64,000 nt of DNA from Fragilaria crotonensis (GCA_022925895.1 JAKSYS010000153.1:40108-104107); one strand, 5' to 3'. Positions 35,514-47,600 are shown, counted from the stretch's first letter. Numbers and translations are program-made. The notes: generated by a model not told the origin, from the sequence alone.

Positions 35514-36892
35514 ATGAATGCGACAAAGAGTCCTTTAGCATTACTTGCGGTTCTGCTTGTCAGTTGCTGTGTTATCTCGTTGCATGGCTTTGCCGTCGTA
35601 CCTTCCAGAATAGGTTGGAAGGGGTCAACAACTACGACGACAACGACTCGTCGATGGTCGACCGAGGATCCGAGCAATCGAGTCGACGAGGCAGAAAACC
35701 TCGGACATGGCGATGCTGCCGGTGAAGATTCCCCCCAGGCTACGTCACCGACCAGTTCTTTCGAAGTCAAGGACCCAGTGAGTGGAGGAGACGCCATCAT
35801 AGCCATGGATGACGACGTTCCTTCGGATGTTGAGGAACAGGAACCCGTTGTTGAATTTCATTCACAGAGTTTGCAACAGACAGATCAGACGATGCTTGCC
35901 TTGCTCCAGATAGCAGCCTCGTCTGGTCGTGGAGAACATGCATCGTCGGCTCAGAAAGACCTTGCCTTGACCTATGTTGCGGCATTGGAGGCGAGCAACC
36001 CGACCCCAGAACCCACCAAGTCTCCACTATTGGTCGGCACCTGGGAACTGGTATTCTCCAACACACAGCTGTTTCGTTCGTCTCCATTTTTCATGGCGGG
36101 CCGAGCTGTCTGTCGCACGCCGGAACAAGCTCAGCAATATGATTGGTTCTGCGATATGCATCGGAGTGCTTTGGCCATTAGTCAAATTGGTGCGGTCCGA
36201 CAGATAATATCTGCCAGTCGTCTAGTGTCGGAATTCGAGGTCAAGGCAGGAGCCGTGCCGTTCCTTAGCGACTTGACACCCTTCTCATATTCCGGAGGCT
36301 TGCCGGTAAGTGTCCGACGCATGCTTGTGAATGTTATCCCTACAGGCATCGCAAGGGCTTGAGTTGTGCTGAGTGCCCTTCTTTCCCGGTTCACTTGTTC
36401 GCCTTTTTCGATCCATATCACCTCACGCGCCCGTTGTCAATTCAATGAACCGTTGTCGTCGTTGTCCAGATAACGATCGACGGAGCCATATGTAGTTCAT
36501 CTGACATCACTCCGACCTCAGATGGCACAGCGTTGGAAGTATACATGGATACGGTCGAAATCAAGGGCAGCAACATACCTGGCCTCCGTCAAGTGTTCAA
36601 TACTGGTGCCTTGACATTGAAATCCCGCGACTTGGCATCCTTCTTGGAGGATACGAGTTCGCGGTTGCCACCGGCATTGGCAGTATCATACGAAACACCC
36701 CGACCTCTGTTCGAAACCACGTTTCTGTCGCCGAGCCTTAGAGTATCACGAGATCAAGATGGTAAAGTGTTCGTCTATACTAAGATATCAGACAGAACCG
36801 AACCCACCGACTATACCGCGACATTGCCGGATTTGGGCGTGGCAAAATTGCTGGAAGGTCTCAACGATACCTTTCTCAAGTTTTATATCTAA
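35514..36892 (+). CDS. Plastid lipid-associated protein (fibrillin/PAP family), two exons
   Basis: A lipocalin-related plastid protein thought to bind lipids or quinones in plastoglobules and thylakoids, 404 residues. Exon 1 is 35514-36305, the intron is 36306-36469 (GTAAGT...CAG, phase 0), and exon 2 is 36470-36892. The N-terminus is a signal peptide (LLAVLLVSCCVISLHG) followed by FAVVPSR, with Phe at +1 as in diatom plastid precursors, then a Ser/Thr-rich transit part. An acidic spacer precedes the PAP core: SPLLVGTWELVFSNTQLFRS, SPFFMAGRAVC, then GLPITIDGAI across the splice. The C-terminal DRTEPTDYTATLPDLGVAKL completes it. Complete and without breaks. Confidence 0.88.
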
Positions 36893-37030
36893 AGCCGAAT
36901 ATAGGAACAGCTGCAAGTACCTTTCACTCCGTGCAGATGACCGTAGCGAGCAGCATAACCTTCATCACGACAATGTTTAATTTCAAAATGAGCCGCATCG
37001 ACTTGAAAGAATCCTAAATGCATGACAACG

Positions 37031-38983
37031 CTACGTTCGAAACAACCTTACGGCCAACAAATCATGGCAGGGGTGCAGTACATCCAGCACTGGTGTGCTG
37101 CTTGAGGCATCGTCCAACGAGGACGAGGATCCCGTCCAGGTCTCATGTTCACGCTGCTGGGATCGATGGACTCGATCTAGTATTCCAATGGATGCCAGTG
37201 GTCCAATGACATTCAATCGGACGGCGGCCGACACCATGTCACGGGCCATGCTGTATGCCAACATGTGACGAGCGATTTGCGGGTTGGAAATTCCCAACAA
37301 TAGGGGGGTGACGATTCCGAAGAGTGGAGCCAAATGACCATGCTGGGTCGGTAGTGTGTTTTGGATCGCTCGTAGTGTCTTGTATGCGTCACGGCTGGGT
37401 GGTGATTGTTGTTGTAGCTGCTGCTTTTGCGACCATGCAAGGGCAACGCGTAGGAGGCCACGTCCTTGATCAATAGACGCTTGGCAGGCCGGACTGTTAC
37501 TTACCATGAGTGAATGCACACTCTGATCCAATTCTTGCCATGCAGCCGTTAGGTCGTCAGTATTGGATGTAACTGCCTTCATACCGGCAACCATGTAGGG
37601 TGTCGCCAATTGTAGGGCCGAGTGCGTTGCCGCAGTCACGTAGGCCTCCACATTTTCTTCATCTTGGAGGAAACCAAATTGTTGTGCCACTTCGATTCCA
37701 GATGAATGAGCAAACGATCCAGTGGGAAGACAGGAATCCATCATGACAAAGGCAGACCAAAGATTCTGATCAGACATCGTGTTGTCGTTGCCACTATTTT
37801 GTACAGTTGGTTGAATCGTCGTCTCCTGTTCCGCGATGCCGCTGCTGGTCTGTAAGAACAACGCACCACTTGCCTGAACCAATGGAGTGTCCTTTGGTGT
37901 CTCAACGGAATCCGTAGACGTCGTCGATGTACTGGTGGGCGAATCTGAGGCAGCACTGATTGTACGTGTACGGCTCAGAGTGCCACTCGAGGCCACTCGG
38001 TCCTTGTAGAACGGGACACCAAAGTTAAGTGGCAAGAGTGAATCGTGCAAGACGCGATAGATATCTTCATTGGACTGAGCTGCAATACGTGCCACATATA
38101 ACTGATCTGGTTGTACTTCAGAAACACTGACAATCACGTTGGGGCCCAAGGATGACGTTCGGATGGAGCCATCCATGACATGTCTCTCGTGATGAAGGTT
38201 CCGCACTGATGTAACTTGGGCTGTTAGTTGTGAACTCCAGGCTTGCAGCTGATGAACGACGGGTAGTGCTTGTGGTCCTGCCAATATTATTGAACACAAC
38301 GTCTGGCTGCCCCAAAAATTTGTTGCGTATTGGGTTTTGGACGAGGACGGGGACGATGAGTCAGCTTGAGATAGCGTAGGCAGTCGAATTCGATCCACAA
38401 GAATTGGAGGGTCCGAGTAGGTGCCTCTTTCGTCTCCACGATAAATCTTGGTGGTGGTTGAAAACGAATCCAAACTCCATTCTTCCCCATTTTGAACGCG
38501 GCCAGCGGCGAGCCAATCCATGGCAATGCAGGAACTGGTAGGTGTTCCGAGGCGCAATTCGGTCAATTGTTCGTAATTGGAGCGAGCAAAGAGAACAGTC
38601 GGATCCGGAGCCAATACCAAAAACCCGCGATCGCCAACGGTGGCAGTGATGACAGTCTTGCACATCTTGGAAGTTGGTGTCGCATTCTTCGCATCCGCAC
38701 GGCCCTTATAGATCCGATTCGGACCCTGCGTCGTCACTCCCAAGGACGCACCCTCCTCAACGAGCAACGTTACAATACTTTCATCGCCCTGAACCATCCC
38801 GCCACCATAATTGGAAAGCGCACATTGGGCCTTCCCGCTGGCCTCCAATAGCGACGATCCCGTCAATGGTAGTAGCCGTGTCGGCGCACGGTGACTGACA
38901 TGTGTCAAGCGGGTGTGATTATTAACGTGTTGAGCAATCAATTTGGCAAAGCCGCGTTGGAACGCGGCGGCGGGGAATGGCAT
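37031..38983 (-). CDS. UreD-UreF fusion: two urease accessory proteins in one polypeptide
   Basis: A single-exon protein of 650 residues from the ATG at 38983 with no frame break. Residues about 40-340 are UreD (UreH): LLPLTGSSLLEASGKAQCAL, then SNYGGGMVQGDESIVTLLVE and GASLGVTTQGPNRIYKG, the conserved GG(L/M)V.GD and TTQ....I motifs. A Ser/Thr-rich linker spans about 340-400. Residues about 403-650 are UreF: MMDSCLPTGSFAHSSGIE, then QLATPYMVAGMKAV and SAAVRLNVIGPLA, ending in VLDVLHPCHDLLAVRLFRT. UreD and UreF form a complex with UreG that inserts nickel into apo-urease in the cytosol. In bacteria and plants they are separate proteins, so this is a natural fusion with both partners apparently complete. 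No ureG or urease gene lies in the window. No targeting peptide seen. Confidence 0.88.
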   Translation of the reverse strand: MPFPAAAFQRGFAKLIAQHVNNHTRLTHVSHRAPTRLLPLTGSSLLEASGKAQCALSNYGGGMVQGDESIVTLLVEEGASLGVTTQGPNRIYKGRADAKNATPTSKMCKTVITATVGDRGFLVLAPDPTVLFARSNYEQLTELRLGTPTSSCIAMDWLAAGRVQNGEEWSLDSFSTTTKIYRGDERGTYSDPPILVDRIRLPTLSQADSSSPSSSKTQYATNFWGSQTLCSIILAGPQALPVVHQLQAWSSQLTAQVTSVRNLHHERHVMDGSIRTSSLGPNVIVSVSEVQPDQLYVARIAAQSNEDIYRVLHDSLLPLNFGVPFYKDRVASSGTLSRTRTISAASDSPTSTSTTSTDSVETPKDTPLVQASGALFLQTSSGIAEQETTIQPTVQNSGNDNTMSDQNLWSAFVMMDSCLPTGSFAHSSGIEVAQQFGFLQDEENVEAYVTAATHSALQLATPYMVAGMKAVTSNTDDLTAAWQELDQSVHSLMVSNSPACQASIDQGRGLLRVALAWSQKQQLQQQSPPSRDAYKTLRAIQNTLPTQHGHLAPLFGIVTPLLLGISNPQIARHMLAYSMARDMVSAAVRLNVIGPLASIGILDRVHRSQQREHETWTGSSSSLDDASSSTPVLDVLHPCHDLLAVRLFRT

Positions 38984-39754
38984 TGAACGCGAGGAATCGT
39001 ATACAATGTGCCAGAAATGCTTCTTTAGGTTCGGAAAGGAGAGCGACGAGTTGGCGACTGTGACAACTGGCTGTGCTAATGTCCTTTGGTTTTTGAGTTT
39101 TTGGAGAAGAAATACAAAACTCTCTCATTGTCGAAGGGGAGGTTAGATGCTGGATCTTTTTTAGGAGGCAATTCTTGACACTTGACAGTACCAAGATATT
39201 TTAATAAGGAAATTGCTTTAGCACTGCAGTATGCCATTTGCAAAGACATCAATTATTTCCTTATTCAGGGAAAAAATTTGCAATTCAGCTTTTCACCTTA
39301 ACGGTCACCATCATACTCCGAGTACTGGTACTGTACTTGTATCTGCTCTTGCATGTAGCTACTCTACCAGTAGAACTCAAGCCAGGAAGGAGGACGTGGT
39401 GCTATGCATACGGAACTCCCCAGAGTTGATACGTACGAGTACTTAGATAGCTAGTAGTGATACAACTACCTGTAGCGCTATAGATACTCTACCGGTGTAG
39501 AGTAGAGTTCTACTATACTATACCAGAATTGGAAAAATCTGACTATTGGCAGTGGGCAGCACTAAAATGAGTCAACCAGGTCCATTTGACATATGACATA
39601 TGACATATGCATACAGAATACAGACATACAACACGCAACCAACACATTTGCTGTACGCTTCCGGTAGCAGGTGTAGCACGTCACCTGCCTTTAGTCTTTG
39701 TTCATTGTTTCAACGCTCGTGACTTGTGACAAAACGAGTACAACGTCAAACAAC
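38984..39754. other. Intergenic region between divergent genes
   Basis: Promoter region of the UreD-UreF gene (minus) and of the CNNM-like gene (plus). GTAC and CTACCGG motifs at 39310-39520; a small (GACATAT)3 repeat near 39588-39608. No gene seen. Confidence 0.5.
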
Positions 39755-42001
39755 ATGACAAAGACGTCCTCATCATTGGTATTTACATGGGTGTTGTTCC
39801 TGTCTTTCAGAATTGGCCATGGCTTTGTCGCTCGGAGCCAAAGTAGCGTGTTAACATATAGACATGCCAATGCCGCTCAGAGGTTGATGACAGCGAGCGC
39901 CGTTGATGAGGATCGCAGTCGCAGACCTTTCAGTCCCCTTGAATCAATGAAACGATCGAATCGAATAAATTGGATTTCTACTGTTCGATCCAAAGCCAGA
40001 AATTTCATTCAGAACCAGGTGCTTCCAAGTGTGAGGAATCATTCTCAAGTCAACCGTCGCCTGCGTTTGGGCGCTGCCGTGATGCTGTGTTCTACACTCC
40101 TAATGCCACGTTATCCGGCTATTGCAATGGGTGCCATGGGCGGAGCTTCCAAGGGTCCTATTGCTCCCATGGAACGTCAACAAGCCATTACAATAACTGC
40201 TCTGTGGCTTGGGCTATTTGCTGTCCTCGCACTCTTGCATGCCGCTGAAATTGCCATTACCACCTTGTATCCTTGGAAAGTTCGAGAGTTTGCGGAGGAA
40301 GAAGAAAAACAAGGCCAAACCAGAGGAACCTTCAAAATTCTCAACGAGGACATCACCCGCGTCCTCACAACAATCCTTGTCACATCGACGGCATGCAGTA
40401 TCTTTGCAACGACCATCTTCACTCATTTGGCGGCCAGTTTCTTTGGCGCCAGAGGGGAGCGCTACGGAGCTGTCGCCTTGACCGCATTGACATTGTTCTT
40501 TGTAGAACTCTTGCCCAAATCAATTGGTGTTCAGAATGCCGAACAAGTTGCTCGACTCATCGTCCCGCCCGTCAACATTCTTGCTGCCGTCGTTAGTCCG
40601 CTTGGCATTTCGCTCACATTTTTGGCCAAGAAGACTCTCCAACTCATGGGGTTGGCACAAGACAAGGATAAGAATGGCGGTGTCTCGGACAGCGAGCTCC
40701 GATTGATTGTCACTGGAGCGCGAGATTCCGGTGCCATTGATCATGGCGAGCAAGAGATGATTCAAGGAGTTTTGAATTTGCAGGATCAACGGGTCAAGGA
40801 AATCATGAAACCTCGCGTCGAAATTATCGCTGTGCCACAGACCATGTCAGTGGCATCTGTATTGGGTGTTGTGCGTGAATCGGGATATTCTCGCATTCCA
40901 GTGTACGATGGCGAAATCGATAACATTGTAGGCATTGTCCTGGCCAAGTCGGTGTTGGACTTCTTTGTCAAGGGAGTTCTGGTGGACGATGAAGAAGTGC
41001 AGAAGAAAATCAGCAGCAAGATGAACAACAAGGTGGACGATGAGTCAGCTGGAAATCATTCTAATTCTTCCTCCAACGTCAGTGGCGCCGACCTCGAAAC
41101 GAATGCCGCACCCTATACTAGCGAACGAGTTCCAATCAAACCCAACAGCGGCGACAATGGTCAAAAGTACGTCCGATCCCTAACAGGCTCCGAGCTTGCA
41201 TCCCGCATGGAGAAGAGTATCTTAGAAGCTGATTTGATCGAGAGCTGTTATTTTGTACCGGACACGGCAAATGGTTGGTCGGTTTTGCAAGAGATGCGTC
41301 GACGCCGTGTGCACATGGCTATTGTGGTCGATGAATACGGGGGTACAGAGGGATTGGTGTCGTTAGAAGATATTGTCGAGGAAGTTGTGGGTGAGATTTA
41401 CGACGAGGACGATGACGAAGATTTTGAATTCTCTGAGGATTCCATCACTCTTCAAGAAGATGGAACCTTCTTAGTCCGTGGCGATGCTGATTTAGAAGAC
41501 TGTGACAAAATTCTCCAACTCAATTTGGATGAAGAGGAAGCTCTGAAGGAATTTTCCACTATTTCAGGCTTCTTGTGTATGTGCGCCGGTGAAATTCCTC
41601 GAATTGGCGACTTTGTCATGGGCCGAGGGTGGTCGTTTGAGATCTTGAACGCCGACGATAAACGCATTCTTACGGTCAAGGTAGAACGCCTAGTGGGGGC
41701 CTTTTTGGATGGTGACGAGGAAGAAGTGGAAGGACCGCTGCGCGGGTTTCTGAAACGAAAGCAAAAGGAAGAAGTGGCGGAGGAGCCTCTTGTTGGTGAC
41801 GCGGACACGGACGGATTGGCCGAGATGGAATTCATAGGAGGCGATGCAGCAATATCAGATTCCGATATTGAACTTGAACTGAGTAGGACCCGGGAAGTCA
41901 ACATGGATGATGCAGAGAAGATCGAACGCTTGGTTCAAGAGACCGAAAAGAAGCGCGCATTACTCAGCGAAATGTCTCGTCAAGGTGAGCCGAGCCAATA
42001 A
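39755..42001 (+). CDS. CNNM/CorC-type DUF21-CBS protein, plastid-targeted
   Basis: Predicted membrane transporter or regulator of the CNNM/CorC/HlyC family, linked to Mg2+ and other divalent ions, 748 residues. I use the ATG at 39755; the frame opens earlier without ATG. The signal peptide (SLVFTWVLFLSFRIGHG) is followed by FVARS, Phe at +1, which fits plastid import. The DUF21 membrane domain lies at about 140-290 (LWLGLFAVLALLHAAEIAIT, then LTALTLFFVELLPKSIGV). A CBS pair follows: first near 350 (IMKPRVEIIAVPQTMSVASV, SRIPVYDGEIDNIVG), second near 490-550 (HMAIVVDEYGGTEGLVSLED), split by an about 100-residue Asn/Ser-rich insert. The CorC_HlyC domain is at about 565-645 (LQEDGTFLVRGDADLEDCDK). 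Land-plant chloroplasts have related DUF21-CBS proteins. The long CBS insert and acidic tail are unusual. Confidence 0.88.
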   Translation: MTKTSSSLVFTWVLFLSFRIGHGFVARSQSSVLTYRHANAAQRLMTASAVDEDRSRRPFSPLESMKRSNRINWISTVRSKARNFIQNQVLPSVRNHSQVNRRLRLGAAVMLCSTLLMPRYPAIAMGAMGGASKGPIAPMERQQAITITALWLGLFAVLALLHAAEIAITTLYPWKVREFAEEEEKQGQTRGTFKILNEDITRVLTTILVTSTACSIFATTIFTHLAASFFGARGERYGAVALTALTLFFVELLPKSIGVQNAEQVARLIVPPVNILAAVVSPLGISLTFLAKKTLQLMGLAQDKDKNGGVSDSELRLIVTGARDSGAIDHGEQEMIQGVLNLQDQRVKEIMKPRVEIIAVPQTMSVASVLGVVRESGYSRIPVYDGEIDNIVGIVLAKSVLDFFVKGVLVDDEEVQKKISSKMNNKVDDESAGNHSNSSSNVSGADLETNAAPYTSERVPIKPNSGDNGQKYVRSLTGSELASRMEKSILEADLIESCYFVPDTANGWSVLQEMRRRRVHMAIVVDEYGGTEGLVSLEDIVEEVVGEIYDEDDDEDFEFSEDSITLQEDGTFLVRGDADLEDCDKILQLNLDEEEALKEFSTISGFLCMCAGEIPRIGDFVMGRGWSFEILNADDKRILTVKVERLVGAFLDGDEEEVEGPLRGFLKRKQKEEVAEEPLVGDADTDGLAEMEFIGGDAAISDSDIELELSRTREVNMDDAEKIERLVQETEKKRALLSEMSRQGEPSQ

Positions 42002-44225
42002 CTGAAGGAGACCATCGCAATAGGATCATACTTGATGGGTCCGTTGCAATTCTGTTCGTGCGCTTGGAGAGCTTGTCGTGAATCATAATTGTTGTTGGTG
42101 AAGCCAGAAAATGAAGACGCGAAGCATTTGGATTCTGGATTTGATTCCGACTGCACAGAGATAAAAACGAGGTTTAGTTGCTTGGTCAATCTATTAAAGA
42201 CTCCAATTATTCCAGTACAACGGGCTGACAGTGAGCGAATAGACTTCACATCTTATGCTTCTAGGTTGAGATGAACAACTTTGACGTATCTGATGGCAAC
42301 ACAGTGGCATGAGAGCTCCCATTCGGCACATACTGCAAAATACAAAGCATCAACAAGCGCGTGTGAGGAGCTCGAAGAACGAGGGCACCAAGGCAATGGA
42401 GGAGATCTCGATGTAGCTATTGCCTGTTACCACTAAAATTCTGTAGAGCCATCATGCATAGATGATTGGCAATCACAGTGGTCCCAAATCTATTCTATGT
42501 TGTAATCCCGTTCCATTGCATATCACTGTCCCATACCCTAAATGAGAACATGGGTGTTGAAGTCGATGAATGGGGCGCACAGCACATCCTGTATGGCTTG
42601 GGCACTGTGACAACCCAGTAATTAGTTCTGGTTGCGTGATGTACACCTCCTAGTAGTTCTTCTACAGGGTTGCCTCTTCACTCAAAGCTTTCTCAGTTTG
42701 AACAGCTTCTTTCCGATGCTGCTGCCAACACTACAGCCATGCTGAAAACTTGCCTATCCAAAGGGTGGCATGGAGCATGAGCAACCTGTAACCATTGGAC
42801 AAGAACCAGAGATAGATGTGCAAGCTCTAAGGGAGAAAGAATTCAATACGGAATTGATGTGAAACCGCCAAGAAGCGTTGTTAATAGTCATTCTACATAG
42901 TTGATATTTTCTCCTTTATGCCGGATTGCCCTTGACGTACACTCTGTCGCTGCAAGTAATCATTGTGTTTTGCCATCTCTTACAATTCTTTGTATCTATT
43001 GGCGGTGTAGTATTAGACATGGCCTACTGTCTTTGTAGCACCTATCAACGTATCAATGTATTGGTATCGCCTCCTTGAAGTATGCCTAATTGCTCACCGT
43101 TTGCATCTCCTACACCCTAATATTTTTCACTGCTGTCAGTGCTGTTTCCATTGCCAGATGCTTGGTAGTTGAAAATGCGTTGTCGTATAACAACCTTGCA
43201 CTTTTGCAGTCCATTATCATCTGATGTACTTTTGTGCAGATTGTGGTATATTCTCATTGCTAGCCCTGCTGTAAAGATGATACAAATACCTATACATAGC
43301 AGTTCTGATGTCCTTGTTGGGAAAGAAGGTGAAGTCTGCAAACATAGCATGGTATAAACATGTACAGGGACAGTGCTGGTAATGCATACTACATGCTGGA
43401 TGTAGTTTTTGCACACTTTTACTAGCAACATCTGCGCATGCAAGGTAATGATTCTACTAAACAAGCAACTAGCTAGAAGCCATTTGCAATAACATACAAG
43501 GAATATTGGCAGCATACCTCAGCCCCAGTACATTGCTCCTGGTGGAAAATGCTTTTGGTGTCTCCATGACTTCAGTACCACCAAGAATCTTGAAAAGTCA
43601 GGCACAAGCAAATTGTCAGTGGAGTACAATCATGAGTACCACCAGTGATTAAAGAATCAGGCACAAATGGTCAGTGGAGTGCGATCATGAGTACCACCAG
43701 TGATTGAAAATACTGATGATGCCATCATGTGAAATGATGCTTGGGTGCCCAGCAGCAACAAGCAAAGCAGTTCATAGTCATCACTCAAGTGCGTGTCTCC
43801 GATGCCACTATGACAACCAACATAGTTCTGCAAACAACAGCAGGGATTATCCAACAGCATCTAAATTGATTGCAAATTTGAACCACCATTCAAATTGATT
43901 TTCAATACTTGACTGCATCATGGTTTTTGGGTTCTGCTGGATAAATTCCTCCATCTCAGCGCATCATCACCACAAGAAAATGGAATTGGCACTGGTCCAT
44001 CTGAATGCATGTCATGCCATTTGCAAGAAACAAATGTATGGCCACGTAGGACGTGTGGTGCACAAATAGTCTAATGAGGTTTTTTAGGTTTTTCTTATTA
44101 GTGCAACCTTCACCCTACCATTCACAAAAACAAGAATAGTTTTTCCCGGGCCTTTGTACGCCAGTACGCGGTAAGAGTACTTCAACGTACTGTACTGGAT
44201 TACAGTGCTTGGTCATTGGTCAAAC
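42002..44225. other. Non-coding interval left of copia element 2
   Basis: No gene recognised. A minus-strand frame of 132 residues at 43117-43515 has two hydrophobic stretches but no known motif and I leave it uncalled. A tandem repeat at 43575-43711 is listed separately. Confidence 0.5.
43575..43711 (+). repeat. Tandem repeat, unit about 55 bases, two to three copies
   Basis: GTCAGTGGAGTACAATCATG at 43615 recurs as GTCAGTGGAGTGCGATCATG at 43670, each followed by AGTACCACCAGTGATT. A shorter degenerate copy (CAGTACCACCAAGAATC) precedes them. Confidence 0.8.
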
Positions 44226-44450
44226 TGAAGTAATGTTGCCGAGCGATCCAGGAGACACTACTTACTGTTAAAGCAATAAAAGGATAGATGATAAAGAAAG
44301 GTCTTATAAAAGATGTAAGACAACGTCTTCAATCATACGCAATCGCTAACGCTACTTCGCCCTCTAATTCACACATACAAACGGCTAGCACGGTTACTGT
44401 GACATACAGTACCCGTAGCAAGCCCGTCAGCTAACCACAGTATTTGCTCA
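44226..44450 (-). repeat. 3' LTR of copia element 2
   Basis: 225 bases, same sequence as 50435-50659. Confidence 0.95.
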
Positions 44451-44603
44451 GTCCCCTCAACCATGGGCGAGGATCCCGATCAAGACTATGGTTGCCTCAC
44501 AAAGAACCTGGATTCAGCGCCACATGCCTTTCGCATGCCCAGGAGGTAACCGGTGCCGCGGCTAGCGACACACGATGAACCTTGGCTTCTTTCCCCACTT
44601 CTC

Positions 44604-47600
44604 TCAATACATAAATTTGTCGCATAAATAGTCCCTTGTCACTTGTGGCAAAGGCTTGGTCAATACATCAGCCAAATTAGTCTTGCCATCTTCCTTTGCC
44701 ACTCGTATCGTTCCCGCAGCGACCGCCTCTCGCGTTCGGTGGTATGCAATGGCGTTATGTTTCTTCTTGAGCGTTGACTCTGGATGCATCGCGTTCTTTG
44801 TAACCGCCTCGTTGTCGCAAAAAACATTAGTAGGGCCGTCGATGGGAACCCCGAACATTCTCAGCTTATATCGCAATGCTTCGACTAGCTCCACCGCAAT
44901 TCTCATAGCCACGAATTCGCTGCCAAATGTGGAAGTCTCGACCGTGTTCTGCCTTTTACTATACCATTGTATGACCGCCCGATTGACAAATAACAGTATT
45001 CCAGACTGCGATCTCCTCGTAACTTTGTTACCTGCGTGGTCAGCATCGACAAAACAGTGAGTAGACACTACGTTACCTCTCGATTCAGGCATGTCCCCCT
45101 GGAATCAACTCCGCTGCGTCACGATAAAAGTCATGCCAGTCACACTGTACGAATCTCGATTCATCAATGTCAGGGTGAGTTGGATCAAACGCAATAGTTC
45201 TCTTCGGTTTCGCTTTCAAATACCCAAAGATATGATAAACCTGCTGAAGGTGCCCATCACGAGGCAGTGCGAGGTGAGTAGACATCATCGATACTTCGGT
45301 CGCCATGTCAATCCTGCCAAGTTCCACTGCCCATCGCAAAACTCCCGATCAATTCCTGATGATAGTAACGCACGCCCTCGATCTTGAGCTCCGCGGTCGT
45401 GTCTAATTCCGGTCTGTAATTGGATTGCAAAGGGGTAAGGCACTTCGAAGGCAATCTTTGTCCTGCTTCATCAAGTTTTGCTTCAACATTCGCAATCGCG
45501 GACTTAACATATTGCTCGCAGCTCATAGTCCAACACATTTGACCATTGATATTCATTTCTTTCAGCTGCGCTCCCAGATACGTGTCAGGTTTCTCGATCT
45601 TGTCGTCCTTGAGCTTAAACGTCTGCTGTATCCCGTGCATCGTCGCTTTCGGGTTCGCCGATATACACAGTATGTCGTCTACATAAACCAGCATCATCTC
45701 GTAATACTCGAACCCGCACGGTTTGGTGGCCGGTCGAATCCATACATCAGGATCAGCCCTCGTAGGCTTATATCCCAGGTCGTACAACGTCTCCGCCAAG
45801 TGAGCTCTGAACGCCGCGCCACTTGACTTCAGTCCATATAACGCTTTCTTGATTATCATAATTGAACCTCGCTCTGATCCAAACTCCGGTCCGGCTATAA
45901 AATAGATCTTTTCCCTGCAATCAGCTGTTAGATACGCATTCTGAATATCACACGCAAGTACTTCCAATTCGTTCAACGACGCAATGAGCAACGCTATCCT
46001 CACGGAGTCCCTCGACACAACTGACGAGTACGTCAGGGTTGGGGGCGCATCCGTTTCATTACCATTCGCAACGAGTCTCGCTTTACGCCTGAAGTTTTCT
46101 GCCATTTTGATGTCGAAGATGAAATGACATTTAATCTTTTGAAAGCCTGGGGGCAAATCACCTTCTTTTCCTTCCCACTTCTCGCATGCCGGTCTCACGT
46201 TTTTCATCTCTTTGCATATTGCATCCCACCATTTTGTATCACCGTTCTCTCTATCAAACGCTAGCGCTTGTTCGACTGTCTTCGGAATCCTGATTCCGAA
46301 TTTATGCGTGCGCTGCCAATACTTTGATTTCAGCTTCGCTACCACTCGGATTCGCTTCTTTATCACTTGGGACACCCACCAGGCGAATGCAGGTTCATCG
46401 TCGATACGGTTCGCGAATGCATACTCAGCCACCTGCACCGGGTATGAGTGTTTCATGTCCTTTAAGTTCACCCAATTCGTACTCCCATCTCGCCATTGAC
46501 ATAACAGCTGCCAGCCCTGAGTCGTCTGCTTCCGTCGCTTTACACCGTTAGCCATACTTACAAATGCGTCCGCTTTGTCGATCGCCTGTGCTGTTCTCCT
46601 ATGATCGACAATGTCATCCAACAACATGTGTCGATTGCCTTCCTCATCAATCTGCGAATACAAATGTTGTGCAATAAGGTTAGCAGCGAGTGCCTCAGAA
46701 TGTCCATCCATGAACTCAACCTCGTATTCTCGGGTGTCGAGCATTGGGTTTTCATTGGCCATCCCGATAGGCCTCCCGTCGGCGTCTCGCAGTCGTTTAG
46801 TCACTCTTCCATAATGGACGTCTTCTCCATCACCCGCTCCTCGCGGTAGTGCAATTTCTTTATTTATATAACTGTCATCAAACGTGTCAGGAGTAAAATC
46901 CTGATCCTCCTCTATGATTCGCTCATCGGACACTGCGCGATCAAACTCGTCCGCGAACGCCTGATCGGGGTCATCGGTGTATTCATTCCAGTCTTGAAGT
47001 TGTCTCTCCCCTTCACCTTGAATTACGTGATTCTGGTCCTTTAACAACTCTTTTATTCGCTCGTCAAACTCTTTCATCCGCTGTTTGACTTCATCCGTTC
47101 CCTGCTCAAGGTTAGTTATACGCTGCACGGTTGTTCTCGAAACCACCCGTCCTGCAAGTGTTAGTATCCAATACGACATCAGGTTGCCGACTCGGTGTGA
47201 AACTCCAAGCCAGCGCCCCCAACTGTTCTCACCAACCCCGGCGTTATCTTTGTACCATACCCAATCGTAAAATCCGAAATCAAGATATTCGGAGATATCT
47301 GGCGTCTCTCCGGTAACTTGCTCCGTGGGAGTTCTTCCGCCAAGTGCAAACGATGAGTTAGCGGTGAGCGACATGGTTTCGCACACCCATACTATACCAA
47401 AATCCCATAGTCTCCTGGGTACTCGTCGCTTGACCATTTGACGAAACCATTTACGCTTGACTTCCCGAATTACCGATTCGGCCCGATTCTGATTCGGCCG
47501 ATGGGGTTCACTGAGGTGGTGGTCAATGCCATACTTGCGTATTGTCTTCATGAATTCCGTGTTTGGACCTGTCTGCTCCGCAGCACCGTCGGACGTTAAT

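Noticed and set aside
43117-43515. 132-residue minus-strand frame with hydrophobic segments
   Set aside because: Low-complexity AT-rich region, no motif, overlapping alternatives; not enough to call a gene.
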